The notes beneath the pieces are model-generated. The model did no database searches. It had not been told where the DNA came from and saw only the letters and a list, made by a program, of their open reading frames with translations. 33,998 nt of DNA from an uncultured Bacteroidales bacterium (lineage in GTDB: Bacteria; Bacteroidota; Bacteroidia; Bacteroidales; Paludibacteraceae). Position numbers and translations under genes: made by a program. Location: positions 1-33,998 of the forward strand of contig CACXPH010000020.1 in assembly GCA_902769535.1 (NCBI GenBank), written 5' to 3'. This document shows, piece by piece, positions 7,234 through 15,465 of this stretch (positions are counted from its first letter, which is position 1; each line of letters begins with the position of its first letter).

Positions 7234-10200
7234 ATGAAGCGATTTCTGCACATACTCATATGGCTAATGACGCTGCTCTTTAGCAGTGTTTTTTCTTGGG
7301 CAGCAGCTGATTGTCCGCTTGATTCTATTCTCACCTTCGATATCGATTCAGTCCTCACGGAAGTTACTGTTTTTACCTATGACGAAGCCGGCCACACGAT
7401 TAGCGAGGTCGTTTGGACCGTCACCGATGGTTCGCGTGTTGGTAAGAGTAAAAAAGAAGATCGGTATGAGGGCAATACGCAAGTGATGACATCCACTTAC
7501 GTGTGGAATAATACGACCTACAAATGGGAAGGCGTTGCTAAAACCGAATACGAATATGCAAATGGCAAAAATACCGCCATTACTGTTTTCGACTGGCCTA
7601 CTAACACATGGTCTGCCAAATCGAAAGAGACTTATGTTTATGATGCAGCAGGTCGCGAGGTTGAGTACTACAAATACATACGAAATAGTAACTCCCAGCT
7701 ATCATTGTCCGAAGGTCGTTTTCACGATTATAATCCAAATGGTAAGCTTATTTTGGAAATTATTTATACAGCTCACGATGGTACGACTTGGTCTGCGGGA
7801 TCAAAAAAAGTGTATGAATATGATGCATCCAATCGTCAAACGTTGGTAGAATATTACTCGTCTTATTCTAACGGAACGTGGAATGGCAGTACACGAGAGG
7901 TGTACAGCTACGATGCGGCCGGGAATAAGACGCTGGAGGAGAAATATTCGGGAATGACTGATGGTGTATGGAAAGGATCTTCCAAATATACGGCTTCGTT
8001 CAATGCAAATAAAAAGGAGACAGAGCATATTAACTTTAAGTGGATCACTACCTCTAAAAAATGGCAGGAGAATACGAGGACCACTAAAGAGTATGATGGC
8101 AATAATGTAACAGATGACGCATCCTATACATGGAGTAATGGTTGGGTAGGAAAGGCACGCACATCTAAAACCTATTCCGGTACGCTTGTTACTTCGGAAA
8201 TCGAATGGAAATGGTCTAGTAATCGCTGGGAGCGTAACAAGACGACAGAAACCCAATATACCGGTTCTAACATCAGTACACAGACTAAATCTGTATGGAA
8301 AAATTCAGGATGGGTAAACGTATCCCAACTCACCAACACGTACGTTTCTAATCATCTCACGGAAGCAAATACCAAGGCTTGGCGCAATGGAGCATGGCAG
8401 GATAGTGTACGCACGGTCAATACCTACGATGCCAAAAATATCAATACTTTATCCGTTACAGCAGTGTATAAGGGATCGGAATGGATGTCTACAGACTCCA
8501 CAACAAGAGAAGTGACCTATACCACGATTGGCTCAATAGACTATGTGCTGGAAGATGTTTCGATGAAATGGACGGCAGCTTCTAATAAATGGGCAGGTGT
8601 TAAACGTGAAACCAAGGAATATGATACATCGGGCAATGTGACCCAATGGGATACCTATACCTATGTGTCTGGGGAGGGGTGGGTAAATAATGTGCGTCGC
8701 CACTATGCCTACAAGGATGGTAATAAGAATCTAGAAACTCTGAATGACTATTTGCAATGGAATAATACCACCAAAGTGTGGAAAGGTACTTCGCGAACAG
8801 AAAAAGAGTATGATGAGACGAATCGTCAGGTCAAGACTTCTATCTACTCTTGGAACGTTCCTCATAATGATTGGGCTGGTGTTTCAAGTTCGGAGGATGT
8901 CTATAAGAATGGCGTTAAAGTAACTACCTATTCCTATACTTGGGATTATGACGATTGGCAATGGATTGGCATGTTCCAACATGATTATACCTATACATCC
9001 TCCGGCAAAGTTGCACAACAAATCGATTGGCGATACAATAAGACTACCGGTTGGTATTACGATACGAGGGTGACCTATACGTATGACAACAAGGAAAGAA
9101 CAATTCGGACGGTAAAAGACGAGTGGGATGCAACGAATAACCGATGGTGTATGACCTCAACCAGCCAAACAACCTATGATGCTGATGCGGATGGAGGAAA
9201 ACTTCGAGAACAGTTAGCGGCTACCGGCAGTAATTGTGCGGTTACAACTTACGCGCTTCAGCACTACATGTATGGTTGTGATCCGCGGTATTATACGATC
9301 CGCTTTGTCAATGAAGATGGCTCTGAACTGAGTCGCGATACGCTGGAATACGGTGCGACCCCCACGCATGACGATCCCATTAAAGAATCCACCGCTCAAT
9401 ATACCTATACCTTTTCTGGCTGGACTCCGGCTATCCAACCCGTCACCGGAGATGCGACCTATACCGCCACCTTTAGCAATACGGTGAATACCTACACCAT
9501 CACTTGGCTCAATGACGATGGCTCTAAACTGAGTCACGAGACCTTGGAATACGGAGCTACCCCCACGCATGATGCTCCCGTCAAAGAGTCCACCGCTCAA
9601 TATACCTATACTTTTGACGGCTGGAATCCGGAGATAATCTCCGTCACGGGTAATGCTACCTACCAAGCTACGTTCTCTAGCACGGTAAATACCTACATAG
9701 TCACGTGGTTGAATGATGATGGTACCGAGATTGGCCATGAGACCATGGAATACGGTGCTGTTCCCTCGCATGACGATCCCGTCAAAGAGTCCACCGCTCA
9801 ATATACCTATACTTTTACCGGCTGGAGTCCGGAGATAACTTCCGTCACAGGCAACGCAACATATATAGCTACATTCTCTAGCACGGTGAATACCTATACG
9901 GTGACTTGGCTCAATGAAGATGGCTCTGAACTGAGTCGCGAGACTCTGGAATACGGTGCAGAGCCTATATATCATGGCGCCGAACCTACGAAAGAACCGG
10001 ATGGCCAATATATCTATACCTTTGAAGGTTGGACTCCTGATGTTGAACCTGTCACCGGAGATGCTACTTACACTGCTACTTTTACCGCTATCAGTTGTGG
10101 GGATTATCCGCTCCTTCCTGTGGTAGATTTGTATGATTGGCTCCTTATGTTGGATGTGCGATCTGCTCGTGCTATGGGGTATGTTTTCAGCGAAGAAGAT

Positions 10201-10665
10201 GTGACTTGGTATCGTGTACAGGGAGAGCCGGACAAAATGAGTGATGGTGTAGCCGCAGATGACGTACGCGTGGGTACCGGGTATTCCTTTACTCTCAATG
10301 AGTCGCTCGCCAATACCGGCGATTATTATGCAATGGTAGATGTGAGCAGTAGCTCGACAGGCGTTCCATGTACCGGCATGGTGCGTTCAAATATGATCCA
10401 TTGCACGGCTTCATCCGGTATGTCTACTCCGGTTTTAGCTCCAACGCTCGTACAACCCGGAGAACCGCAACAAGTCATAGGCTTGAATCCCGATGCATCC
10501 ACCATCATGGATGTCTATGATATATCCGGACGTCTGTTACGAACCGTCTCTGGTGAGGGTGTTGATCGACTGGATGTAAAAGCGGAAACAATCCCCGGTT
10601 GCTATCAAGTAATCGTTCAAAACGGCAATCAACGAGCTATATTGAGATATATGGTGGTGCAATAA
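7234..10665 (+). CDS. Large secreted repeat protein with InlB-like repeats and T9SS-type sorting domain
   Basis: A 1143-aa surface or secreted protein. Signal peptide at residues 1-24. Residues about 45-660 are a long series of roughly 40-aa imperfect units built around Trp and Tyr (pattern W...W.G......YDxxG), similar to RHS/DUF3836-like beta-rich repeats. Residues 687-950 are four 67-aa units beginning YTIR, YTIT, YIVT and YTVT, of the InlB B-repeat/Listeria-Bacteroides type (GxxLSxETLEYG...YTYTFxGWxPxI). The C-terminus (about 1080-1143) resembles a type-A T9SS sorting domain: VYDISGRLLRT, then GCYQVIVQ, ending RYMVVQ. Adhesion or glycan contact is a guess. An outer-membrane barrel gene follows after 13 bp. 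Confidence 0.85.
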   Translation: MKRFLHILIWLMTLLFSSVFSWAAADCPLDSILTFDIDSVLTEVTVFTYDEAGHTISEVVWTVTDGSRVGKSKKEDRYEGNTQVMTSTYVWNNTTYKWEGVAKTEYEYANGKNTAITVFDWPTNTWSAKSKETYVYDAAGREVEYYKYIRNSNSQLSLSEGRFHDYNPNGKLILEIIYTAHDGTTWSAGSKKVYEYDASNRQTLVEYYSSYSNGTWNGSTREVYSYDAAGNKTLEEKYSGMTDGVWKGSSKYTASFNANKKETEHINFKWITTSKKWQENTRTTKEYDGNNVTDDASYTWSNGWVGKARTSKTYSGTLVTSEIEWKWSSNRWERNKTTETQYTGSNISTQTKSVWKNSGWVNVSQLTNTYVSNHLTEANTKAWRNGAWQDSVRTVNTYDAKNINTLSVTAVYKGSEWMSTDSTTREVTYTTIGSIDYVLEDVSMKWTAASNKWAGVKRETKEYDTSGNVTQWDTYTYVSGEGWVNNVRRHYAYKDGNKNLETLNDYLQWNNTTKVWKGTSRTEKEYDETNRQVKTSIYSWNVPHNDWAGVSSSEDVYKNGVKVTTYSYTWDYDDWQWIGMFQHDYTYTSSGKVAQQIDWRYNKTTGWYYDTRVTYTYDNKERTIRTVKDEWDATNNRWCMTSTSQTTYDADADGGKLREQLAATGSNCAVTTYALQHYMYGCDPRYYTIRFVNEDGSELSRDTLEYGATPTHDDPIKESTAQYTYTFSGWTPAIQPVTGDATYTATFSNTVNTYTITWLNDDGSKLSHETLEYGATPTHDAPVKESTAQYTYTFDGWNPEIISVTGNATYQATFSSTVNTYIVTWLNDDGTEIGHETMEYGAVPSHDDPVKESTAQYTYTFTGWSPEITSVTGNATYIATFSSTVNTYTVTWLNEDGSELSRETLEYGAEPIYHGAEPTKEPDGQYIYTFEGWTPDVEPVTGDATYTATFTAISCGDYPLLPVVDLYDWLLMLDVRSARAMGYVFSEEDVTWYRVQGEPDKMSDGVAADDVRVGTGYSFTLNESLANTGDYYAMVDVSSSSTGVPCTGMVRSNMIHCTASSGMSTPVLAPTLVQPGEPQQVIGLNPDASTIMDVYDISGRLLRTVSGEGVDRLDVKAETIPGCYQVIVQNGNQRAILRYMVVQ
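9292..10083 (+). repeat. Four 201-bp tandem repeats within the 1143-aa gene
   Basis: Units start at 9292, 9493, 9694 and 9895 with an exact 201-bp period (67 aa). DNA identity stays high in parts (aaagagtccaccgctcaata recurs), which suggests recent duplication or gene conversion and possible copy-number change. Confidence 0.9.
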
Positions 10666-10678
10666 TACGGTAATCTGA

Positions 10679-11611
10679 ATGCAGAATGTTAAATCCATAT
10701 TAATCCTTGTTTTTGGTTCCATCCTTTTGGCTCCTTCCCTCTTCGCTCATACCTCGCAGATAGGTCTTGGTTTACGAGGCGGTGGACAGATGGTTATGCC
10801 TTCCACAAACAACGAGATAAAAAGCAACATAGGATGGGTAGGAGGAATGGATCTGCGATACACTTTCTATAGCCCTGTGACAGGACAAGTAGATCTTGGA
10901 TTTGTGGTAGGCGCAGGTGTTGGATGCGGCTCTACCTCGATAAAAGGTACCAATACGGACCAATATACGAATTACGATTATCTTGCTAATCGCATGGATT
11001 ATACGATTGATGCCAAATACCTTCAGACCGATAAATTCTTCCAAGCGAATGCATCGCTGCTATTCGCCTTCCGGTATGGCGGTTTGAGCGTTAATCTTGG
11101 TCCACGTTTCATGCTTCCTTTCGCATCCTCGTCGTCCTTTACGGTGAACGAAGCGCATATAAATGTCTATTATCCGAAGTACGAAGTATCCGTGATGGAT
11201 AAACTGATTACCGGCGTATTAGAGACTCCATACACATCACACATCACACATCACACATTACCCCGTTATTCCGTCCTTTTAGGCGCCGAAATAGGCTATG
11301 AATGGGATATCACGGACAAATTAAGCGCAGGCGTTCAGCTCTATGCCGATGTGAGTGTCTGGAACTCCAAATTGGCAACACCCAATAACCCATTACCCAT
11401 GATTGAGGTTGCACCAATTACGGATGCCTCCAACCCTGTTCCGACGGTAAGTGTCAATCCTATCAGCGGACAAATAAGTAGCATGCGCTATTTGGATTTC
11501 GGTGTGCGTGCTTTTATTTCCATTTCAGTAGCAAAAGATAGTGAGTATCGATATTATTATAACGCTCGACACGATACCCGCAAGCATAGAAACCGCTATC
11601 TTTGGTGGTGA
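10679..11611 (+). CDS. Outer-membrane beta-barrel protein, unknown function
   Basis: 310 aa with a signal peptide (residues 1-23) and alternating hydrophobic/polar strands with Gly and aromatic residues (for example IGLGLRGGG, VDLGFVVGAGVG, LSVNLGPRFML), typical of an eight- to ten-strand outer-membrane barrel. I do not recognise a specific family. It starts 13 bp after the 1143-aa gene, with no promoter, so they are probably co-transcribed; a partner role at the outer membrane is inference. Residues about 186-193 (TSHITHHT) are encoded by a 7-bp repeat, probably a loop. The end is very basic (ARHDTRKHRNRYLWW). Confidence 0.75.
   Translation: MQNVKSILILVFGSILLAPSLFAHTSQIGLGLRGGGQMVMPSTNNEIKSNIGWVGGMDLRYTFYSPVTGQVDLGFVVGAGVGCGSTSIKGTNTDQYTNYDYLANRMDYTIDAKYLQTDKFFQANASLLFAFRYGGLSVNLGPRFMLPFASSSSFTVNEAHINVYYPKYEVSVMDKLITGVLETPYTSHITHHTLPRYSVLLGAEIGYEWDITDKLSAGVQLYADVSVWNSKLATPNNPLPMIEVAPITDASNPVPTVSVNPISGQISSMRYLDFGVRAFISISVAKDSEYRYYYNARHDTRKHRNRYLWW
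11232..11259 (+). repeat. Heptad repeat inside the barrel gene
   Basis: Four units acacatc, acacatc, acacatc, acacatt, in frame within the coding sequence, giving a His/Thr/Ser loop. Confidence 0.85.
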
Positions 11612-11616
11612 TTTTT

Positions 11617-11642
11617 GGGCGCAAAGTCCTTGTTTTGCCCCA
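11617..11642 (+). terminator. Possible terminator after the barrel gene
   Basis: GGGCGCAAA and TTTTGCCCC can pair around a short loop with one bulge, just after the stop at 11611; a T-rich tract follows only about 20 bp later. Weak call. Confidence 0.35.
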
Positions 11643-11687
11643 ATATACATAAAAAAACATTTTTTTTCTCATTTTTTTCTTCATTTA

Positions 11688-11719
11688 CTTGCGTATGTGA
11701 AATTTTTTTTATAATTTTG
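11688..11719 (+). promoter_or_regulatory. Promoter of the 564-aa secreted protein gene with a -7 palindrome
   Basis: CTTG (11688-11691), 20 bp, TAATTTTG (11712-11719), and palindrome TTTTGC gcc GCAAAA at 11715-11729. The leader to the ATG at 11806 is about 80 nt. Confidence 0.7.
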
Positions 11720-11805
11720 CGCCGCAAAATGTGATGTGCATATATAAACAATTAAATAATCGTGGCGTAAGCCACACGGTATTAACAAAAACACTTAAAA
11801 ACAAA

Positions 11806-13500
11806 ATGAGAAAAATTTATTCTCTCGTGCTGATGGCAACTATGTTGCTGATGGGCACAAATGTGAAGGCTGTAGATGTTAAGAATTGGTCGGAACTTTC
11901 TACTGCTCTTGCGGGTAGTGCTACAGAAATTACTTTGATCGGAAACATTGCAATGCCTGACGATGGTCAAATCGCAATCAACGGAGGTAAGTCCCTTGTC
12001 CTGAATTTGAATGGTTTTAGTATTGCACACAATCCAAGTCAGGCTTCCATAACAGCAAAAACAGCAACTTCCTATCCTATTTTGCTGGATGGTGGTAACT
12101 TGACCATTAATGGTAATGGTACTATTTCAAGTACATACTATGCTGTCGTTAAGGTTGTTGGTTCGTACTATGACGTAGCTAACTATTCTGTTATGACTGT
12201 GAATACTGGTGTGAACATGACTTCTGAAGGTAGTTATGCTTTTGTCGTAGCTCAGGCTAAGGTACCTGGTACAACTTCGAATTCTAATCATGGTTATGGA
12301 ATCGTTATAAACTTCGATGGTACATTAACGGCATCTGGTAATGAGGGCACTGCTTTCTGGGTTCTAGGTAACATCAAAGATACTGAAGGACACATTCCTC
12401 AAATTATCATTGGTCCGCATGCCGTTCTTACAGGTGCTGATAACGGTGTAGGCTACTATGCAGGTGGTTATGCAGAAAATACAATTCAAGGTAGCGTTTC
12501 TGGTGGTGCAGGTATCTATGCTAAAGCAGGTGAAATTATTATTGATGGTGGTACAGTGCAAGCAACTTCCACTACTTATTCAAATCCTACAGCCAATGGC
12601 AATGGTTTTAGCGGCGGTATGGGCTGCGCTATCGTTTCTGATTCTCATAAGGGCTATCAGGGTGAAATGGAGATTGTTATTACCGGCACTGCTACAATTG
12701 GAACCAGCGCTACTGAGGGTTACGCTATCAAAGAGGTTGTAACCGACAATAACAACCAAACTAAGACTGAGAGCCTTGTAATTGAGAGTGGTACTATCAA
12801 TGGTGACCTTAACACAACTGCAGAGTTGAAAGAGAACATTATCCTTAATGGTACTATCACCGGTGGCACATATACAGGAAATGTCACTGAATATCTCAAC
12901 GACGAAGCAACTAATTACGAAATAGTTGACGGTAAATACGTTATTAAAGTTGCTGTTGATGTAAAACTGAATAGTTATGGCTACGCTACTTTTTCAGCAA
13001 AGAAGAATGTAGATTTGCCGGCTACCGGTCTTACAGTATGGAAGGCAACCGAACTTTCCGGAACTGACTTAGTCGTAGAAGCTGTAGCAGGCGCAGTTAT
13101 TCCGGCCAACACTGGTGTCATCCTCGTAGGTGAAGCGAATGGCCAGTTTACATTAACTGAGACTGCAACGGCCGCTTCTGCTATCGCCGATAACCTCATG
13201 AAACCGGCTACTGCATGGTCTGCTTCTTATGTTGGCAATGCATACATTCTGCACGATAACGAGTTGTGGCTTTACAACGGTAATGAGTTCAAGGCGAATA
13301 AGGCATTCTTCGTCTTCAGCGGTTCTAGCGCTGCTCCGAAGCGTCTCCGCATGGTTCTCAACCAAACAGAGACTCCGACAGCTGTTGAGAACGTAGAGAC
13401 CCAAAACGTTAAGGCTGTTAAGTTCGTAGGCGAGGATGGTCAACTCTACATCCGCCGCGGTGAGGCAGTTTATACGGTACAAGGTCAAGTAGTTAAATAA
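11806..13500 (+). CDS. Secreted beta-helix-like protein with short C-terminal tail
   Basis: 564 aa. The ATG at 11806 is chosen because it begins a clear signal peptide (MRKIYSLVLMATMLLMG...VKA); the longer frame from 11731 adds 25 residues overlapping the leader. Residues about 25-360 are rich in Gly, Thr, Asn, Ile and Val with repeated short strands (LTINGNGTI, EIIIDGGTV, LVIESGTI), suggesting a right-handed beta-helix, as in polysaccharide-active or adhesive proteins. Residues about 375-525 form a second domain beginning VKLNSYGYATFSA. The tail DGQLYIRRGEAVYTVQGQ matches the other two short tails in the window. No catalytic motif seen; function unknown. Base composition is more AT-rich than in the frd genes. 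Confidence 0.8.
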   Translation: MRKIYSLVLMATMLLMGTNVKAVDVKNWSELSTALAGSATEITLIGNIAMPDDGQIAINGGKSLVLNLNGFSIAHNPSQASITAKTATSYPILLDGGNLTINGNGTISSTYYAVVKVVGSYYDVANYSVMTVNTGVNMTSEGSYAFVVAQAKVPGTTSNSNHGYGIVINFDGTLTASGNEGTAFWVLGNIKDTEGHIPQIIIGPHAVLTGADNGVGYYAGGYAENTIQGSVSGGAGIYAKAGEIIIDGGTVQATSTTYSNPTANGNGFSGGMGCAIVSDSHKGYQGEMEIVITGTATIGTSATEGYAIKEVVTDNNNQTKTESLVIESGTINGDLNTTAELKENIILNGTITGGTYTGNVTEYLNDEATNYEIVDGKYVIKVAVDVKLNSYGYATFSAKKNVDLPATGLTVWKATELSGTDLVVEAVAGAVIPANTGVILVGEANGQFTLTETATAASAIADNLMKPATAWSASYVGNAYILHDNELWLYNGNEFKANKAFFVFSGSSAAPKRLRMVLNQTETPTAVENVETQNVKAVKFVGEDGQLYIRRGEAVYTVQGQVVK

Positions 13501-13534
13501 GAGTGATATATCTCTTGATTGTTAAACCTTTTAA

Positions 13535-13696
13535 ATGAGTATAAAGAAAATGAAAAAGAATTATATTGCTCCGAACACGGTAGCTGCTACTTGGACTTCG
13601 ATGGGACTGATGCAAGCTCCGAACATTGGAATGTCTTCTGCTTCTGGTGGTATAGGAGGTCCTCAACAAACAGGCAACATGGAGGATATCCAATAA
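13535..13696 (+). CDS. Small 53-aa protein (MKKNYIAP type)
   Basis: Begins MSIKKMKKNYIAPNTVAATW and ends with a Gly/Ser/Gln-rich stretch (SGGIGGPQQTGNMEDIQ). It resembles small Bacteroidales ORFs with an N-terminal KK-YIAP motif that I know only as hypothetical proteins, often near secreted proteins. It lies 34 bp after the 564-aa gene in the same direction, followed by hairpins and a strong terminator, so it is probably the last gene of that transcript. Met6 is an alternative start. It could be a peptide precursor or a small secreted partner; no leader cleavage motif is visible. Confidence 0.6.
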   Translation: MSIKKMKKNYIAPNTVAATWTSMGLMQAPNIGMSSASGGIGGPQQTGNMEDIQ

Positions 13697-13710
13697 TTGG
13701 ATCCATTCAA

Positions 13711-13725
13711 ACACGCAAAGCGTGT
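13711..13725. repeat. Short hairpin ACACGC aaa GCGTGT
   Basis: Perfect 6-bp stem and 3-nt loop between the 53-aa ORF and the terminator. It could stabilise the 3' end of that transcript. Confidence 0.5.
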
Positions 13726-13734
13726 GGGTATAAA

Positions 13735-13767
13735 AAAAGCATCTCGCTATCTTGGCGAGATGCTTTT
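13735..13767. terminator. Bidirectional intrinsic terminator overlapping the ybeY stop
   Basis: 13-bp perfect stem (AAAAGCATCTCGC / GCGAGATGCTTTT) with a 7-nt loop, A-rich on one side and T-rich on the other. It ends the plus transcript of the 53-aa ORF. It also overlaps the last codons of minus-strand ybeY, whose TAG (13749-13747) starts at the stem-loop boundary. Confidence 0.85.
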
Positions 13768-14169
13768 ATTTAGTGCTTTATCTTCTTTGGCAGTCATTTG
13801 GGCTTTGGTCTCCGGCGTCTTGTCTCCTTGACCGGTAAGATGCAAAATGCCGTGGATAAGGATGCGATACAATTCTTCTTCAAACGTCACACCCACCATC
13901 TCTGCATTGCTCCGCACGGTGTCCAGTGAGATAAAGATGTCCCCGTTCAGCGTCGAGGCAGTGGAGTAGTCGAATGTGATGATGTCCGTGTAGTAGTCGT
14001 GACCTAAGAACTCGCGGTTAACTTCCAACTCCCGCTCGTCCGAACAGAAGATATAATGGATATTACCTATGGTAAAGCCATAATCGGCCGCCACGGCGCG
14101 AATCCATCGGCCTACTTTCCGCTCGTCGATTTGCGGCATTTCTGTATTTTGAACGCTAAAAGAAATCAT
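13747..14169 (-). CDS. ybeY: Endoribonuclease YbeY (16S rRNA maturation)
   Basis: Zinc-dependent endoribonuclease for 16S rRNA 3'-end maturation and ribosome quality control. 140 aa, typical length. The signature is HGILHLTGQGD (residues 106-116): His106 and His110 are ligands, and the usual third His position is Asp116, a variant I believe is common in Bacteroidota. The TFDYST segment (65-70) is the conserved substrate strand. It begins 3 bp after the upstream nucleoside-gate gene and is co-transcribed with it. The last residues are encoded within the terminator stem. Confidence 0.9.
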   Translation of the reverse strand: MISFSVQNTEMPQIDERKVGRWIRAVAADYGFTIGNIHYIFCSDERELEVNREFLGHDYYTDIITFDYSTASTLNGDIFISLDTVRSNAEMVGVTFEEELYRILIHGILHLTGQGDKTPETKAQMTAKEDKALNKSISPR

Positions 14170-14172
14170 ATG

Positions 14173-15405
14173 TTATCCAAAGAAAATAGGCGCAATCGCG
14201 AAGGCTGCTATTGCACCTGCCAAGTCAGCTAATAAACAACATACAACCGCGTGTCCTGTATCTTTGATATTCACGCTTCCGAAATAGACTGCCAGGACGT
14301 AGAACGTGGTGTCTGTAGTGCCTTGTAAGATACAGCACAGTCGACCTACAAGACTATCTGCGCCGTAGTTTGTCATCGCCTCTAACATTAATCCCCTTGC
14401 TCCGCTTCCGCTCAGCGGTTTCATGAGTGCCGTAGGAACTGCTCCTGCCAAATCCGGATTGATACCGCACGCCGCAAAACACCATGCAATGACGTTTTCC
14501 AGCAATCCCATCGCACCGCTCGCGCGGAACATACCTACTGCCACCAGAATAGCAATGAGGTAAGGAATAATACCGATAGCCGTCTGAAAACCGCCCTTGG
14601 CTCCGTCAATAAAGGCATCATAGACATTGATCTTCTTGGCTGCAGCTTGCAGTACGAACCAGCAGATGACACCTAACAGCAGGATTGCTGCAATAGCAGC
14701 CGATACTACGGACAGTGCGTGCGGACTCAATAAAGTGGCACCCCAAACGAGCAAACCTACCAAAGCCGTCAAGCCGATGATCGTACCTAACACCACCGGA
14801 TCTTTCATTCGTATCTTCTGCGCGATGCAGACGCAGATGAGTCCGACCAGTGTGGCCACATAGGTGGCAATAAGAATAGGCAGGAAGACATCCGCAGGAT
14901 TGGCTGCGCCGAGTTGTGCGCGATACGCCATGATGGTGGTCGGAATAAGCGTTAAACCACTTGCTCCTAACACCACAAACATCACCATCGCGTTGGACGC
15001 TTTGGTCTTGTCGGAATTCAGTTCTTGCAACTCACCCATCGCTTTGAGTCCCATCGGCGTAGCCGCATTATCGAGACCAAGCATGTTCGCTGCTATATTC
15101 ATGAGCATCGAGCCGAACACAGGATGACCTTTCGGAATCTCCGGGAAGATACGACTGAAGAAGGGATTGATCACCTTGCCGAGCGAGTTAACCGCACCTG
15201 CTTTCTCACCGATCTTCATGATGCCCATCCAAAGAGCAAGCACGCCTGTAAGGCCTAAGGACAATTCAAAACCTGTTTTGGCACTGTCAAAGGTAGAATT
15301 GAGAATGGTGGAGAAGATATCCACATTCCCGTAAAAGATGGCTTGCACTAGACCCATCAAAACGGCCAGCAGAATGAGCGAAATCCAGATATAATTCAAA
15401 ATCAT
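14173..15405 (-). CDS. Nucleoside recognition (gate) domain membrane protein, SpmA-SpmB-like fusion
   Basis: Inner-membrane protein of 410 aa with about 10-12 hydrophobic helices and two gate-type (nucleoside recognition) halves. The first half contains NPFFSRIFPEIPKGHPVFGS and the NIAANMLGLDNAATPMG motif typical of SpmA; the second has the GGFQTAIGIIPYLIAI region and the KPLSGSGARG motif (SpmB-like). In non-sporulating Bacteroidota such fusions are common; the transported solute is not known. The -7 box (TAATTTTG) lies only 4 bp before the ATG, so the mRNA would be leaderless or nearly so. Confidence 0.85.
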   Translation of the reverse strand: MILNYIWISLILLAVLMGLVQAIFYGNVDIFSTILNSTFDSAKTGFELSLGLTGVLALWMGIMKIGEKAGAVNSLGKVINPFFSRIFPEIPKGHPVFGSMLMNIAANMLGLDNAATPMGLKAMGELQELNSDKTKASNAMVMFVVLGASGLTLIPTTIMAYRAQLGAANPADVFLPILIATYVATLVGLICVCIAQKIRMKDPVVLGTIIGLTALVGLLVWGATLLSPHALSVVSAAIAAILLLGVICWFVLQAAAKKINVYDAFIDGAKGGFQTAIGIIPYLIAILVAVGMFRASGAMGLLENVIAWCFAACGINPDLAGAVPTALMKPLSGSGARGLMLEAMTNYGADSLVGRLCCILQGTTDTTFYVLAVYFGSVNIKDTGHAVVCCLLADLAGAIAAFAIAPIFFG

Positions 15406-15409
15406 GCGA

Positions 15410-15441
15410 CAAAATTACACTTTTTTTTGCATATGTGCAAG
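15410..15441 (-). promoter_or_regulatory. Promoter of the gate-domain/ybeY operon, interleaved with the divergent promoter
   Basis: Minus strand CTTG (15441-15438), 20 bp, TAATTTTG (15417-15410). Its -33 box lies within the spacer of the plus-strand promoter (15426-15457), so both cannot easily be occupied at once. Confidence 0.7.
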
Positions 15442-15457
15442 ATTTTTTGTATTTTTG
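15426..15457 (+). promoter_or_regulatory. Promoter of the methyltransferase gene
   Basis: TTTG (15426-15429), 20 bp, TATTTTTG (15450-15457). The ATG is at 15466, 8 bp after the -7 box, so the leader is extremely short or absent. Confidence 0.75.
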
Positions 15458-15465
15458 CACGATAA

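Noticed and set aside
9214-10008. 264-aa minus-strand frame opposite the InlB-like repeats
   Set aside because: Its apparent internal repeats only mirror the 201-bp plus-strand repeats.
13519-13773. 84-aa plus-strand frame overlapping the 53-aa ORF
   Set aside because: It runs through the terminator hairpin, and the alternative frame gives the recognisable KK-YIAP peptide with a proper stop before the terminator.
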